Positions 21,582-29,302 of a stretch of DNA of 41,082 bases are shown piece by piece; positions within the stretch are counted from its first letter, which is position 1; each line of letters begins with the position of its first letter. Below the pieces are notes generated by a model. The model searched no databases. It was not told the origin of the DNA and was given only the letters and a program-made list of their open reading frames with translations. The position numbers and the translations under genes were made by a program. The DNA is from TMED14 sp041158165 (GTDB taxonomy: Bacteria > Bacteroidota > Bacteroidia > Flavobacteriales > Schleiferiaceae): assembly GCA_041158165.1 (NCBI GenBank), contig JBEBBW010000012.1, positions 1-41,082 on the forward strand. The letters are read 5' to 3'.

Positions 21582-24233
21582 ATGTCCGTGCCCAAGCAAA
21601 TTGCCCTCCTTCTCGCCACTAGCCTTGCAGCCGTTTCACTTCAGGCTCAGGTTACTTGGACCTTTGCGCCGAGTAACCAGGCGGTAATCGAACGGGCGAA
21701 TGGCCAAGCTATGAGCCTTGGCACCTCGGGCGGACTAAATAATCCTCAATTTTACAGCCCCGATTTGAACGGAGACGGCGTCACCGACATGGTCGTTTTT
21801 GACCGCGACGGCGGACGCTGGCTCACCCTTGAACGCGTGAACGGTGTGTGGAAAGAACGACCCGAGTGGGCTGCAGGCTTTCCCAAAAACCAGCAATGGG
21901 TGCATTTGGCCGACTACAATTGCGACGGCGTGGTTGATGTTTTCGGCTGGGTCACCCACGGAATCGGCGTTTGGCAGGGCCAGCGGAGCAACGGCCTCCT
22001 CTCGTTCTCATGGGCGCTCGGAACCCAAACGGAGCTGCGAAGTGTCTACGTCGCCGGCAATCCGGCGTACAACCTCCAGGTCCTCAGCGTGGACCGCCCC
22101 TACATCGGCGACGTGGACCAGGATGGCGACCTCGATGTGCTGTGCTTTGACCAAGGTGGTTCGCGCATAGAATGGCACCAAAACACCCAAAATTGCGGGC
22201 TGAATTTTGCTCGCGCAGACGGATGCTGGGCAGACGTCGAAGAATCCGGAGTGCGCAACGCGCTGGTCATTGACGCATGCACCGGTTCCCGAGTGGCTTC
22301 GCCGGCTTCGGGGCGAGAAGACCTCATGCACGCGGGTTCGACCCTGCTGCTTCACGACGTCGACGGCAACGGCCTGCCCGATGCGCTCATTGGCGACGTG
22401 TCCTACCCTACCGGCGTGGCCGGATTTAACGTAGGCAGCCTCGCACTTGCCAACATTGAAAGCCAAGACAGCACCTGGCCGGCGGGCGGAACCCCTGTCA
22501 ATATGCTTTTTCCGGGGTTTTCTGCGGCAGACGCCAACCTCGATGGGGTGCGCGAACTGATTGCGAGCCCCAATGAGTACAGTGGCCTAGGCGACTCCTG
22601 TGTCTGGCTCTACCAAAACCTGGGCACAGGGGCCGCGAATTGGCAGCGGATTCAGGACCGCTTTTTGCAGTCTGAAATGCTGGAGCTCGGTACCTACGTG
22701 GTTCCGTACGGCGGCGACCTCAATACAGACGGCCTACCCGACCTCATTTCAGGCAGCCGCCGCGGACTCTCGATGTGGCTCAACCAAGGCAGTCCGAGCC
22801 AACCCATATGGCGAGAAGCGCCCCTGACCGTGCCAAGTAACCTCGGCCCTGACCCAACTTGGACGGCCCCCGCGCTGGGTGACCTCAACGGCGACGGACT
22901 TCTTGATCTCGTGGTGGGTCGCCCGAACGGCCAAGTATATGTCGCCTACAACTACGGAAGCCTCATCGCGCCGAGCTTCACCGGCACTGCTCCGCTCCTT
23001 ACCACCCACGACGTAGGCCAAAACGCGAGCCCCGAGCTCGCAGACCTTGACGGCGACGGCGACCTTGATTTGCTGGTCGGCAACGAGCGGGGCGAAGTAG
23101 CCTTCCTGCGCAACGACGGCGGCCCTTGGACGCTGATCACCGAGACTTTTGGGTCCATTGACGTCGATACAGCGGGCACCTTCAACGGACGGGCAGTTCC
23201 AAGGGTTTACCTCAACGGCACGTCGATGGAATTATGGGTGGGCAGCCGCTATGCCGGGGTTCAGGCCTATCCTAATGCGAGCAGCATGCTCAGCCTTCCT
23301 GCGAGCCAAAGTCCGCTCATTCAAACCTCGGTCGCGCAACCTACCGCAACCACGCTGCAGACTCCGTTTGGAAGCAGCAAGCGCACCGGTCGCCACCAGT
23401 ACCTGATTCGAGCCGCCGAACTGGCCGCAGCAGGCATTTCAGGGCCGACGCGCATTCAAGGAATCAAGGTGAATTGCTTGTCGGCTTCCGCACCCTACTT
23501 GAGCCAAGGGTTCAATGTGAGCGTGCGCGCCACGAGCGACAGCAGCCTGACCGCAATGGGGCCCGGTGGCGAAGTCGGTTTTTCGTACTTGGCCGTGCTC
23601 AGCCAAGGCTGGAACTTGATTTCGTTTCAAAATCCGATTGATTATGACGGGCAATCCAACCTTGTGATTGAGTTCTGCTTCAGCCGCAACCTTCCGAGCA
23701 GCGACGTGCACCTAGCAGCCCACAAAACGGGCTTCGCGAGCCACGCCTACGGGGACGTTCAAAACAACAACAGCATTACGAGCGACGGCTGCACGATGCC
23801 TGGACTGGGCACCGACAGCCTGCGCATCGACATGCAGCTCGTGATGACACCGCGGCTGGAGCGATCTGCGGTGCTTGTTCACGACGGAAACAGCAATGCA
23901 CCCTGGTTCCGTGACCTCAACTCCGACGGACGGCCCGAGCTCGTCTTGGGGGTGAGCACTGGCGGAATCCGCTTTATGACTGCCGACACGCTCAGCATTG
24001 GCAACGAAGAGTGGTCGCGGGTACCGTCAACCTGGAGCGTTTTTCCCACCCCTGGTCGCGACCAGTTCCACAGCGAAACCGCCACCACCATTCAAGTTCA
24101 CGGACTTGACGGCCGCTTTTGGGGCAGGTTTGACGTTGGACCCGACCGCCCGGTGCGCACGGATTCATGGCCCGCTGGCGTGTATGTGCTAAGCAGCCCG
24201 CTCGGGCGAACTTCGTGGATCAAGCTTCCGTAG
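21582..24233 (+). CDS. Secreted FG-GAP/VCBS repeat protein with type IX sorting-like C-terminus
   Basis: The 883-residue protein has a signal peptide (about 1-23, ending LQAQ) and at least nine FG-GAP/VCBS calcium-loop repeats, each with a D-x-[ND]-x-[DN]-G core: DLNGDGVTDMVVFD, DYNCDGVVDVFGW, DVDQDGDLDVLCFD, DVDGNGLPDALIGD, DANLDGVREL, DLNTDGLPDLISG, DLNGDGLLDLVVG, DLDGDGDLDLLVG and DLNSDGRPELVLG. Such repeats fold as a beta-propeller. A non-repeat segment (about 565-755) precedes the last repeat. The last ~75 residues (VFPTPGRDQFH, IQVHGLDGRFWGRF, WPAGVYVLSSPLGRTSWIKLP) look like a type A T9SS sorting domain, so the protein is likely exported through type IX secretion and displayed on the surface. 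Ligand unknown. Confidence 0.82.
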   Translation: MSVPKQIALLLATSLAAVSLQAQVTWTFAPSNQAVIERANGQAMSLGTSGGLNNPQFYSPDLNGDGVTDMVVFDRDGGRWLTLERVNGVWKERPEWAAGFPKNQQWVHLADYNCDGVVDVFGWVTHGIGVWQGQRSNGLLSFSWALGTQTELRSVYVAGNPAYNLQVLSVDRPYIGDVDQDGDLDVLCFDQGGSRIEWHQNTQNCGLNFARADGCWADVEESGVRNALVIDACTGSRVASPASGREDLMHAGSTLLLHDVDGNGLPDALIGDVSYPTGVAGFNVGSLALANIESQDSTWPAGGTPVNMLFPGFSAADANLDGVRELIASPNEYSGLGDSCVWLYQNLGTGAANWQRIQDRFLQSEMLELGTYVVPYGGDLNTDGLPDLISGSRRGLSMWLNQGSPSQPIWREAPLTVPSNLGPDPTWTAPALGDLNGDGLLDLVVGRPNGQVYVAYNYGSLIAPSFTGTAPLLTTHDVGQNASPELADLDGDGDLDLLVGNERGEVAFLRNDGGPWTLITETFGSIDVDTAGTFNGRAVPRVYLNGTSMELWVGSRYAGVQAYPNASSMLSLPASQSPLIQTSVAQPTATTLQTPFGSSKRTGRHQYLIRAAELAAAGISGPTRIQGIKVNCLSASAPYLSQGFNVSVRATSDSSLTAMGPGGEVGFSYLAVLSQGWNLISFQNPIDYDGQSNLVIEFCFSRNLPSSDVHLAAHKTGFASHAYGDVQNNNSITSDGCTMPGLGTDSLRIDMQLVMTPRLERSAVLVHDGNSNAPWFRDLNSDGRPELVLGVSTGGIRFMTADTLSIGNEEWSRVPSTWSVFPTPGRDQFHSETATTIQVHGLDGRFWGRFDVGPDRPVRTDSWPAGVYVLSSPLGRTSWIKLP

Positions 24234-24625
24234 TTGTACTGTACGACGGGGGGTGCGCACTCTGCCACCGCTCGGTAAAGCTCCTGCACTTTTTGGATCG
24301 GCGCGGACGCTTGAGCTACGCGGCGTTGACGCCGGAATGGTCCGAAGCCTATCCCGGCGGGGTGGTCAGCATCGACCCCGAGGGTGTCGCTCACGGTGTG
24401 GACGCCGTGGCCTCGGCCCTAAAAGCTACCGGAAGACTTGGCGCCGCAATGGCCTTTGTGCTCCGCAGCACGCCAGGTACCAAAAAAATGTACCGGTGGA
24501 TCGCAACCCACCGGTACCAAATTTTTGGCCGAAAAGACCGCGACCTTACAGCGTGTCCAGCACCGTATTCATGGCACGGACGGCCGCTGCGCTTTTCGCA
24601 AACTCCGCCGCTTCCTCGTCGTTGA
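24215..24625 (+). CDS. DCC family (DUF393) thiol-disulfide oxidoreductase-like protein
   Basis: From the GTG at 24215 the product has 136 residues. It carries the family signature VVLYDGGCALCHRSV (D-x-x-C-x-x-C), then FLDRRGRLSYAAL, DAVASALKATG and MYRWIATHRYQIFGR, in the normal order and spacing. Members are predicted redox proteins; no substrate is established. An ATG at 24167 is possible but would overlap the preceding gene by 67 bases and add residues without family likeness; the GTG overlaps by 19. The 3' end overlaps the convergent mdh gene by 80 bases, so the last ~20 residues are shared coding space. Confidence 0.78.
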   Translation: MDQASVVVLYDGGCALCHRSVKLLHFLDRRGRLSYAALTPEWSEAYPGGVVSIDPEGVAHGVDAVASALKATGRLGAAMAFVLRSTPGTKKMYRWIATHRYQIFGRKDRDLTACPAPYSWHGRPLRFSQTPPLPRR

Positions 24626-25475
24626 GGCGGTAGTCCACAATCGACTCCCAGCCGTTTTCGCCAATCACCACGGGCACGCCCATGCAGATGTCGCTTTGGC
24701 CGTACTCGCCTTCGAGGTAAACCGAACAAGGGAAAATCTTCTTTTGGTTGCGAACGATACTTGCCGTGAGGACTGCACCCGCTGCGCCTGGAGCATACCA
24801 AGCCGATGTGCCGATGAGGCCCGTCAATGTGGCTCCACCCACCATCGTGGCCGCCTTGACCTCGGCCAATTTCTCAGCGCTGAGGTAGTTGCTCACTGGC
24901 GTGCTTTGGTAGGTTGCCAAACGCGTCAACGGAATCATCGTCGTATCGCCGTGGCCGCCCACCACAACGCCCTGCAGGTCGCTGGCCGGAACGCCCATCG
25001 CCTCAGACAGGTAGTAGGTGAAGCGCGCAGAATCGAGGATGCCGCCCATACCGATAACGCGGTTTTTGGGAAGTCCGCTCTGCTTCGCAGCCAAGTAGGT
25101 CATTGTATCCATCGGGTTCGAAATCACCACGATAATGGCCTCAGGTGAGTACTTCAGTGCATTTTCAACTACCGACTTCACGATTCCAGCATTGGTACCG
25201 ATCAGTTCTTCGCGGGTCATGCCCGGCTTGCGCGGAATTCCGCTCGTAATCACGACCACCTTTGAACCCGCCGTCGCCGCGTAGTTGTTGGTGACGCCGT
25301 GAACCTTGCTCTTGAAGCCGTGCAGGTTCGCCGTTTGGTTCATGTCCATGGCCTTGCCTTCGGCAAAACCTTCTTTGATGTCGAGGAGTACAATTTCTTC
25401 AGCGAGTTCCATGCGGACCATCGCCTCGGCGCACGTAGCACCTACGTTTCCAGCGCCTACAACGGTAATTTTCAT
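24546..25475 (-). CDS. mdh: Malate dehydrogenase (LDH-like type)
   Basis: From the ATG at 25475 the product has 309 residues. Motifs are KITVVGAGNVGAT (NAD-binding), VVVITSGIPRKPGMTREEL (substrate Arg residues and mobile loop), VVISNPMDTMTYL and catalytic His in VVGGHGDTTMIP. It oxidises malate to oxaloacetate in the TCA cycle. The frame extends upstream to 25532, but that part runs through the terminator hairpin and lacks family likeness. It follows gyrB with a terminator in between. Confidence 0.96.
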   Translation of the reverse strand: MKITVVGAGNVGATCAEAMVRMELAEEIVLLDIKEGFAEGKAMDMNQTANLHGFKSKVHGVTNNYAATAGSKVVVITSGIPRKPGMTREELIGTNAGIVKSVVENALKYSPEAIIVVISNPMDTMTYLAAKQSGLPKNRVIGMGGILDSARFTYYLSEAMGVPASDLQGVVVGGHGDTTMIPLTRLATYQSTPVSNYLSAEKLAEVKAATMVGGATLTGLIGTSAWYAPGAAGAVLTASIVRNQKKIFPCSVYLEGEYGQSDICMGVPVVIGENGWESIVDYRLNDEEAAEFAKSAAAVRAMNTVLDTL

Positions 25476-25490
25476 CAGGTTTGTGGTATT

Positions 25491-25514
25491 AAAAAAGGGC
25501 CGCCGAAGCGACCC
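25491..25514 (-). terminator. Intrinsic terminator after gyrB
   Basis: GGGTCGC-TTCG-GCGGCCC followed by TTTTTT: a 7-bp stem with one G-U pair and a stable TTCG tetraloop. It lies 29 bases after the gyrB stop and 15 bases before the mdh ATG, so it sits in what would be the mdh leader. Confidence 0.85.
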
Positions 25515-25516
25515 TT

Positions 25517-25524
25517 CAAAGGTA
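25517..25524 (-). promoter_or_regulatory. Possible -7 element for mdh, overlapping the gyrB terminator
   Basis: TACCTTTG is an exact TAnnTTTG match, 2 bases upstream of the terminator hairpin. Transcription from it would start around 25510-25512, inside the first arm of the stem. No -33 TTG is seen. It could be fortuitous. Confidence 0.4.
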
Positions 25525-25543
25525 GTGTTCAAATGGCCACGAC

Positions 25544-27484
25544 TTAAGCGTCGATGCGCGCGTAGCGTGCGTTTTTCTCGATGAATTCGCGGCGCGGCGG
25601 AACGTCGTCGCCCATCAGCATCGAGAAGATGCGATCCGCCTCGGTCGCGTTGTCGATGGTCACTTGCTTAAGCGTGCGCGCCTCCGGATTCAGCGTGGTT
25701 TCCCAAAGCTGCTCGGAGTTCATCTCACCAAGACCCTTGTAGCGCTGAACGGTTACACCGGTCTGCTCTTCACCTCCGAGCTCGCGCGCCACTTGGTCGC
25801 GCTGCGTCTCGTTCCAGGCGTACTGCGACTTCTGGCCTTTCTTCACCAAGTAAAGCGGCGGCGAAGCAATGTACACGTATCCGCGCTCCACGAGGTCTTT
25901 CATGTAGCGGAACAGGAAGGTCAGCACCAGCGTCGCGATGTGGGAACCGTCGACGTCGGCGTCGGCCATGATGATGATCTTGTGGTAGCGCAGCTTTTCG
26001 GTGTTCAGCGCCTTGCTGTCTTCTTCTGTTCCAAGGCTTACTCCGAGGGCGGTAAAAATGTTGCGAATTTCTTCGTTCTCAAAGATGCGGTGCTGCATGG
26101 CCTTTTCCACGTTGAGGATCTTACCTCGAAGCGGAAGAATGGCCTGGAAGCGGCGGTCACGGCCTTGCTTGGCCGTACCCCCTGCGGAGTCTCCTTCGAC
26201 GAGGAAGATCTCGCACTGCGCGGGATCCGTCTCCGAACAGTCGGCCAGCTTACCGGGCAGCGAATGCGAACCAAGTACCGTCTTGCGCTGCACCATTTCG
26301 CGCGCCTTGCGGGCGGCGATGCGCGCTTTGGCCGCGAGCACCACCTTGGACACGATGATGCGCGCTTCGTTGGGATGCTCCTCGAGGTAGTTCGTGAGCA
26401 TTTCACCCACAATGCGGTCTACCGCACCCGATACCTCGCTGTTGCCCAGCTTCGTCTTCGTTTGGCCTTCAAACTGGGGCTCCATCACTTTGACGCTGAT
26501 TACGGCAGTCAGGCCTTCGCGGAAGTCGTCACCGGCAACCTCAACCTTTTCCTTCGTGAGGATTCCGGACTCGTCGGCGTACTTCTTCAGCGTACGCGTG
26601 AGTGCGCGACGGAAGCCGGCGAGGTGCGTACCGCCCTCGTGGGTGTTGATGTTGTTGACGTAGGAATGAATATTCTCGGCGTAGGACGTGTTGTAGGTCA
26701 TCGAAACCTCAACCGGAATGCCCTCAATTTCGCCCTCCATGTACATGGGCTCGGGAATGAGCTTTTCGCGGTTTTGGTCGATGAACTCCGTGAATTCCTT
26801 GAGTCCGCCCTGGCTGTAGAACTCCTCGGTGCGGAACGAACCGTCGTCCTGAATGTCGCGCTCGTCGGTTAACTGGATGCGGATTCCGCGGTTCAAGTAG
26901 GCCAGTTCGCGAAGGCGGGCCGCCAAAATATCGTACTGGTAAACACTCTCGTAAAAAATGCTCGTATCGGGCTGAAAGTGCACAATCGTGCCGCGGTAGC
27001 TCGAGGCACCTACTTCTTTGACGTCGTACATCGGCTTGCCGATGTGGTACTCCTGCTGGTATTCTTTGCCGTCGCGGTGCACGTTGACGCGCAGCAGCGT
27101 AGAAAGCGCGTTGACACAGCTCACCCCTACTCCGTGCAGACCGCCCGAAACCTTGTAGGAATCCTTGTCGAACTTTCCGCCAGCGTGCAGTACGGTCATA
27201 ACGACCTCAAGGGCGGAACGGCCCTCCTTAGCGTGAATGGCAACTGGAATACCGCGGCCGTCGTCCTTTACGGTAATGCTGTTTCCCTCGTGAATCGTGA
27301 CGTCCACCTTGGTAGCATGGCCAGCCAGAGCCTCGTCAATAGAGTTGTCTACTACCTCATAAACCAAGTGGTGCAGACCCTTTTGGCCGACATCGCCGAT
27401 GTACATCGCGGGGCGCTTGCGCACCGCCTCTAAACCTTCGAGGACCTGAATACTGTCCGCGCCGTACTGCTTATTTTCGCTCAT
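25544..27484 (-). CDS. gyrB: DNA gyrase subunit B
   Basis: The 646-residue protein has the GHKL ATPase domain (YEVVDNSIDEALAGH, VKDDGRGIPV, SGGLHGVGVSCVNALS), the transducer domain (GGTHLAGFRRALTRTL), the TOPRIM domain (EIFLVEGDSAGGTAKQGRDR; MADADVDGSHIATLVL) and the C-terminal YKGLGEMNSEQLWETT. It is short of the insertion found in enterobacterial GyrB, as usual for this phylum. GyrB supplies ATP-driven supercoiling with GyrA (not in window). ParE is the alternative, but the QRYKGLGEMN and length favour GyrB. Confidence 0.94.
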   Translation of the reverse strand: MSENKQYGADSIQVLEGLEAVRKRPAMYIGDVGQKGLHHLVYEVVDNSIDEALAGHATKVDVTIHEGNSITVKDDGRGIPVAIHAKEGRSALEVVMTVLHAGGKFDKDSYKVSGGLHGVGVSCVNALSTLLRVNVHRDGKEYQQEYHIGKPMYDVKEVGASSYRGTIVHFQPDTSIFYESVYQYDILAARLRELAYLNRGIRIQLTDERDIQDDGSFRTEEFYSQGGLKEFTEFIDQNREKLIPEPMYMEGEIEGIPVEVSMTYNTSYAENIHSYVNNINTHEGGTHLAGFRRALTRTLKKYADESGILTKEKVEVAGDDFREGLTAVISVKVMEPQFEGQTKTKLGNSEVSGAVDRIVGEMLTNYLEEHPNEARIIVSKVVLAAKARIAARKAREMVQRKTVLGSHSLPGKLADCSETDPAQCEIFLVEGDSAGGTAKQGRDRRFQAILPLRGKILNVEKAMQHRIFENEEIRNIFTALGVSLGTEEDSKALNTEKLRYHKIIIMADADVDGSHIATLVLTFLFRYMKDLVERGYVYIASPPLYLVKKGQKSQYAWNETQRDQVARELGGEEQTGVTVQRYKGLGEMNSEQLWETTLNPEARTLKQVTIDNATEADRIFSMLMGDDVPPRREFIEKNARYARIDA

Positions 27485-27630
27485 ATTTCCAATAAAAAAG
27501 GACTACCTACAAAGATAGGCCTTGGCTTGAGCTGGGGAGTCCGGAACACGGAAAATTACCCCCGTTTATCAACATTTTTTTCAACACAGCGAACGAACGC
27601 CGTGCGGTTGGTGTCCGCGACCTTAAACGC
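27485..27630. other. Largest intergenic gap, with DnaA-box-like sequences
   Basis: This 146-base stretch lies between the 3' end of the barrel gene and the gyrB start. It holds the gyrB promoter element (27517-27510) and two DnaA-box-like 9-mers on the plus strand, TTATCAACA (27566-27574) and TTTTCAACA (27578-27586). I see no gene or convincing terminator hairpin in it. Confidence 0.4.
27510..27517 (-). promoter_or_regulatory. -7 element for gyrB
   Basis: TATCTTTG, an exact TAnnTTTG match, 25 bases before the gyrB ATG. No TTG is found at the -33 distance. Confidence 0.55.
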
Positions 27631-29301
27631 TTAAAACTTGTAAACCAAGCCCAAATTCGCGCGAATTCCCTGAACGGGATAACCCATCCACCATTCCGCA
27701 CGCTGATTGAGCAGGTTGTCGATGCGGATCACCGCGTCGAGTTGGCTGTTGTAGCGGTACTGGGCCCCGAGGCGAACGTCCATAAACGCTGGCAATTCGT
27801 ATTCCTGCATCAAGCCGTTCAGCGTGGTGCGCGGACCGCGAAGGACCACGGCGCCGTCCAGGCGAATCTTCTCGCCAAAATTGGCGCGGGCTTGGGCTCC
27901 GAATTCGTACTTCGGCAAGTGGTACACCGGTTTACCTGTGGAATCCTGGAGTGCGTAGCGCACTACCCCGTGAAGGCGAAGGTCCCAGACTTGCTTGAAC
28001 TGAAACGTCAATTCTCCCGTCGGCTCGATGGACGTCACCTTGACGTACTGCATGCCGACGCGCCCACTGTCGTTCAGCACGCCAAAATCAACGTCGGGAC
28101 GCACGACCATCGGGTAGTTGTCCCAGGTGGCGAAGCGTCCGCCAAAGCGGTAGCCAATGATGCGGCTCCAACGTCCTGTGGCACCGCCGTAAATGCTGCT
28201 GCTTCGGATCGCCTCGTACTTCGCAGTTTCTGACAGGAAGGGCACAGCTTCAACCCGCGCACGCATACCCATGTTGTCGACCTGGCCGTCCATTCCGCCA
28301 TAGAGATAAAGTACGTTGCGCACCAGCGGCACTTCGACGTGGATGACCGGCGGAAAGTAGGGCAGCGTCTTTTGGTTGGGTCCGCCGGTGAAAATCAAGT
28401 TGAGGCCAAACCGAAAACGCACGCCTTTAATGCTGTCGGCCAGCGACGGACTAAATTGCCCTGCCCAAGCGACCTGGGAACTGTCGGGACGTGCCGAGCC
28501 CGTAAGCTGGTTGATCGAGAAGTTGAGGGGCAAATTGAGCACGAGGTTCTGCACGGGGAGGGCCGATTCAAGCTGGGCGCGCGCACCCGATTCCACTTGG
28601 CGCCCGCCCTGATCGATCCAATGGTGGCCGGCTACGGCAAGGCTGCGAAACATCTGGGTCTTGCGGTAGCGCGTGGCCTGGTAGCGAGCCCCAAACGTAT
28701 AGTTCTGAAGGTTGCGGCCCGGGGCTGCGTTGGCGGTATCGGCGTCGTTAAACCCGGGTGTGTGGCGCTGGCCATAGAACGGAATGCGGTCCCACGCGCC
28801 TCCTGCCTCGAAGCGAAGACGGCCGCGTGTGAAGATGCGCTCGTAGTTCGCGTCGAGGTTGGACTCGGCCCACATGACCCGATCAAAAACCATGTAGTCT
28901 TTGGCGAAGCCACCGCGGGTTGAACGGTGCGTGCCGCGAACCGACCAAAGGTGGTCCACGCTGCGCACGCTACCCAGGGCCGCCTCCGCTTCAATCGAAC
29001 CGTAGTTGCCTGCGGCAAGCGAGAGGTAGCGCGACGGCAGTCGGTCCAGCTTCGTTTTCGTAATCTTCACCGGCGGAATTAGTTCCATCACGGGATCTAC
29101 GGCAATGACCTGAGGCCGCACCATGATACTGATCGGGAGTTTCTGGATGCTCGTGTCGCTAAGGCTGGGCTGGCCCGAAATTTTGACTGCTTCGGCGACG
29201 CGCGCACGGTACTTGTCGGTTACCGATACCTCGACCTGGCCCACCTGGGCGGCTGCCCCGAAAAACGCCGCAAGGGCGACTGCTGCAAAACCGTATTTCA
29301 T
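27631..29301 (-). CDS. Outer membrane beta-barrel protein, TonB-dependent-receptor-like barrel without plug
   Basis: From the ATG at 29301 the product has 556 residues. A signal peptide (1-18, ending FGAAAQ) leads to a Pro-rich N-terminal segment (about 30-85; SIMVRPQVIAVDPVMELIPPVKITKTKLDRLP), then alternating amphipathic strands to the end, with a C-terminal aromatic residue (LGLVYKF) as used by the BAM complex. The tail (YNSQLDAVIRIDNLLNQRAEWWMGYPVQGI) resembles the last strands of TonB-dependent receptors, but no plug domain or TonB box is visible. The ATG is one base after the stop of the large TPR gene, so both are made together and probably act together at the outer membrane. Ligand unknown. 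Confidence 0.75.
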   Translation of the reverse strand: MKYGFAAVALAAFFGAAAQVGQVEVSVTDKYRARVAEAVKISGQPSLSDTSIQKLPISIMVRPQVIAVDPVMELIPPVKITKTKLDRLPSRYLSLAAGNYGSIEAEAALGSVRSVDHLWSVRGTHRSTRGGFAKDYMVFDRVMWAESNLDANYERIFTRGRLRFEAGGAWDRIPFYGQRHTPGFNDADTANAAPGRNLQNYTFGARYQATRYRKTQMFRSLAVAGHHWIDQGGRQVESGARAQLESALPVQNLVLNLPLNFSINQLTGSARPDSSQVAWAGQFSPSLADSIKGVRFRFGLNLIFTGGPNQKTLPYFPPVIHVEVPLVRNVLYLYGGMDGQVDNMGMRARVEAVPFLSETAKYEAIRSSSIYGGATGRWSRIIGYRFGGRFATWDNYPMVVRPDVDFGVLNDSGRVGMQYVKVTSIEPTGELTFQFKQVWDLRLHGVVRYALQDSTGKPVYHLPKYEFGAQARANFGEKIRLDGAVVLRGPRTTLNGLMQEYELPAFMDVRLGAQYRYNSQLDAVIRIDNLLNQRAEWWMGYPVQGIRANLGLVYKF

Positions 29302-29302
29302 C

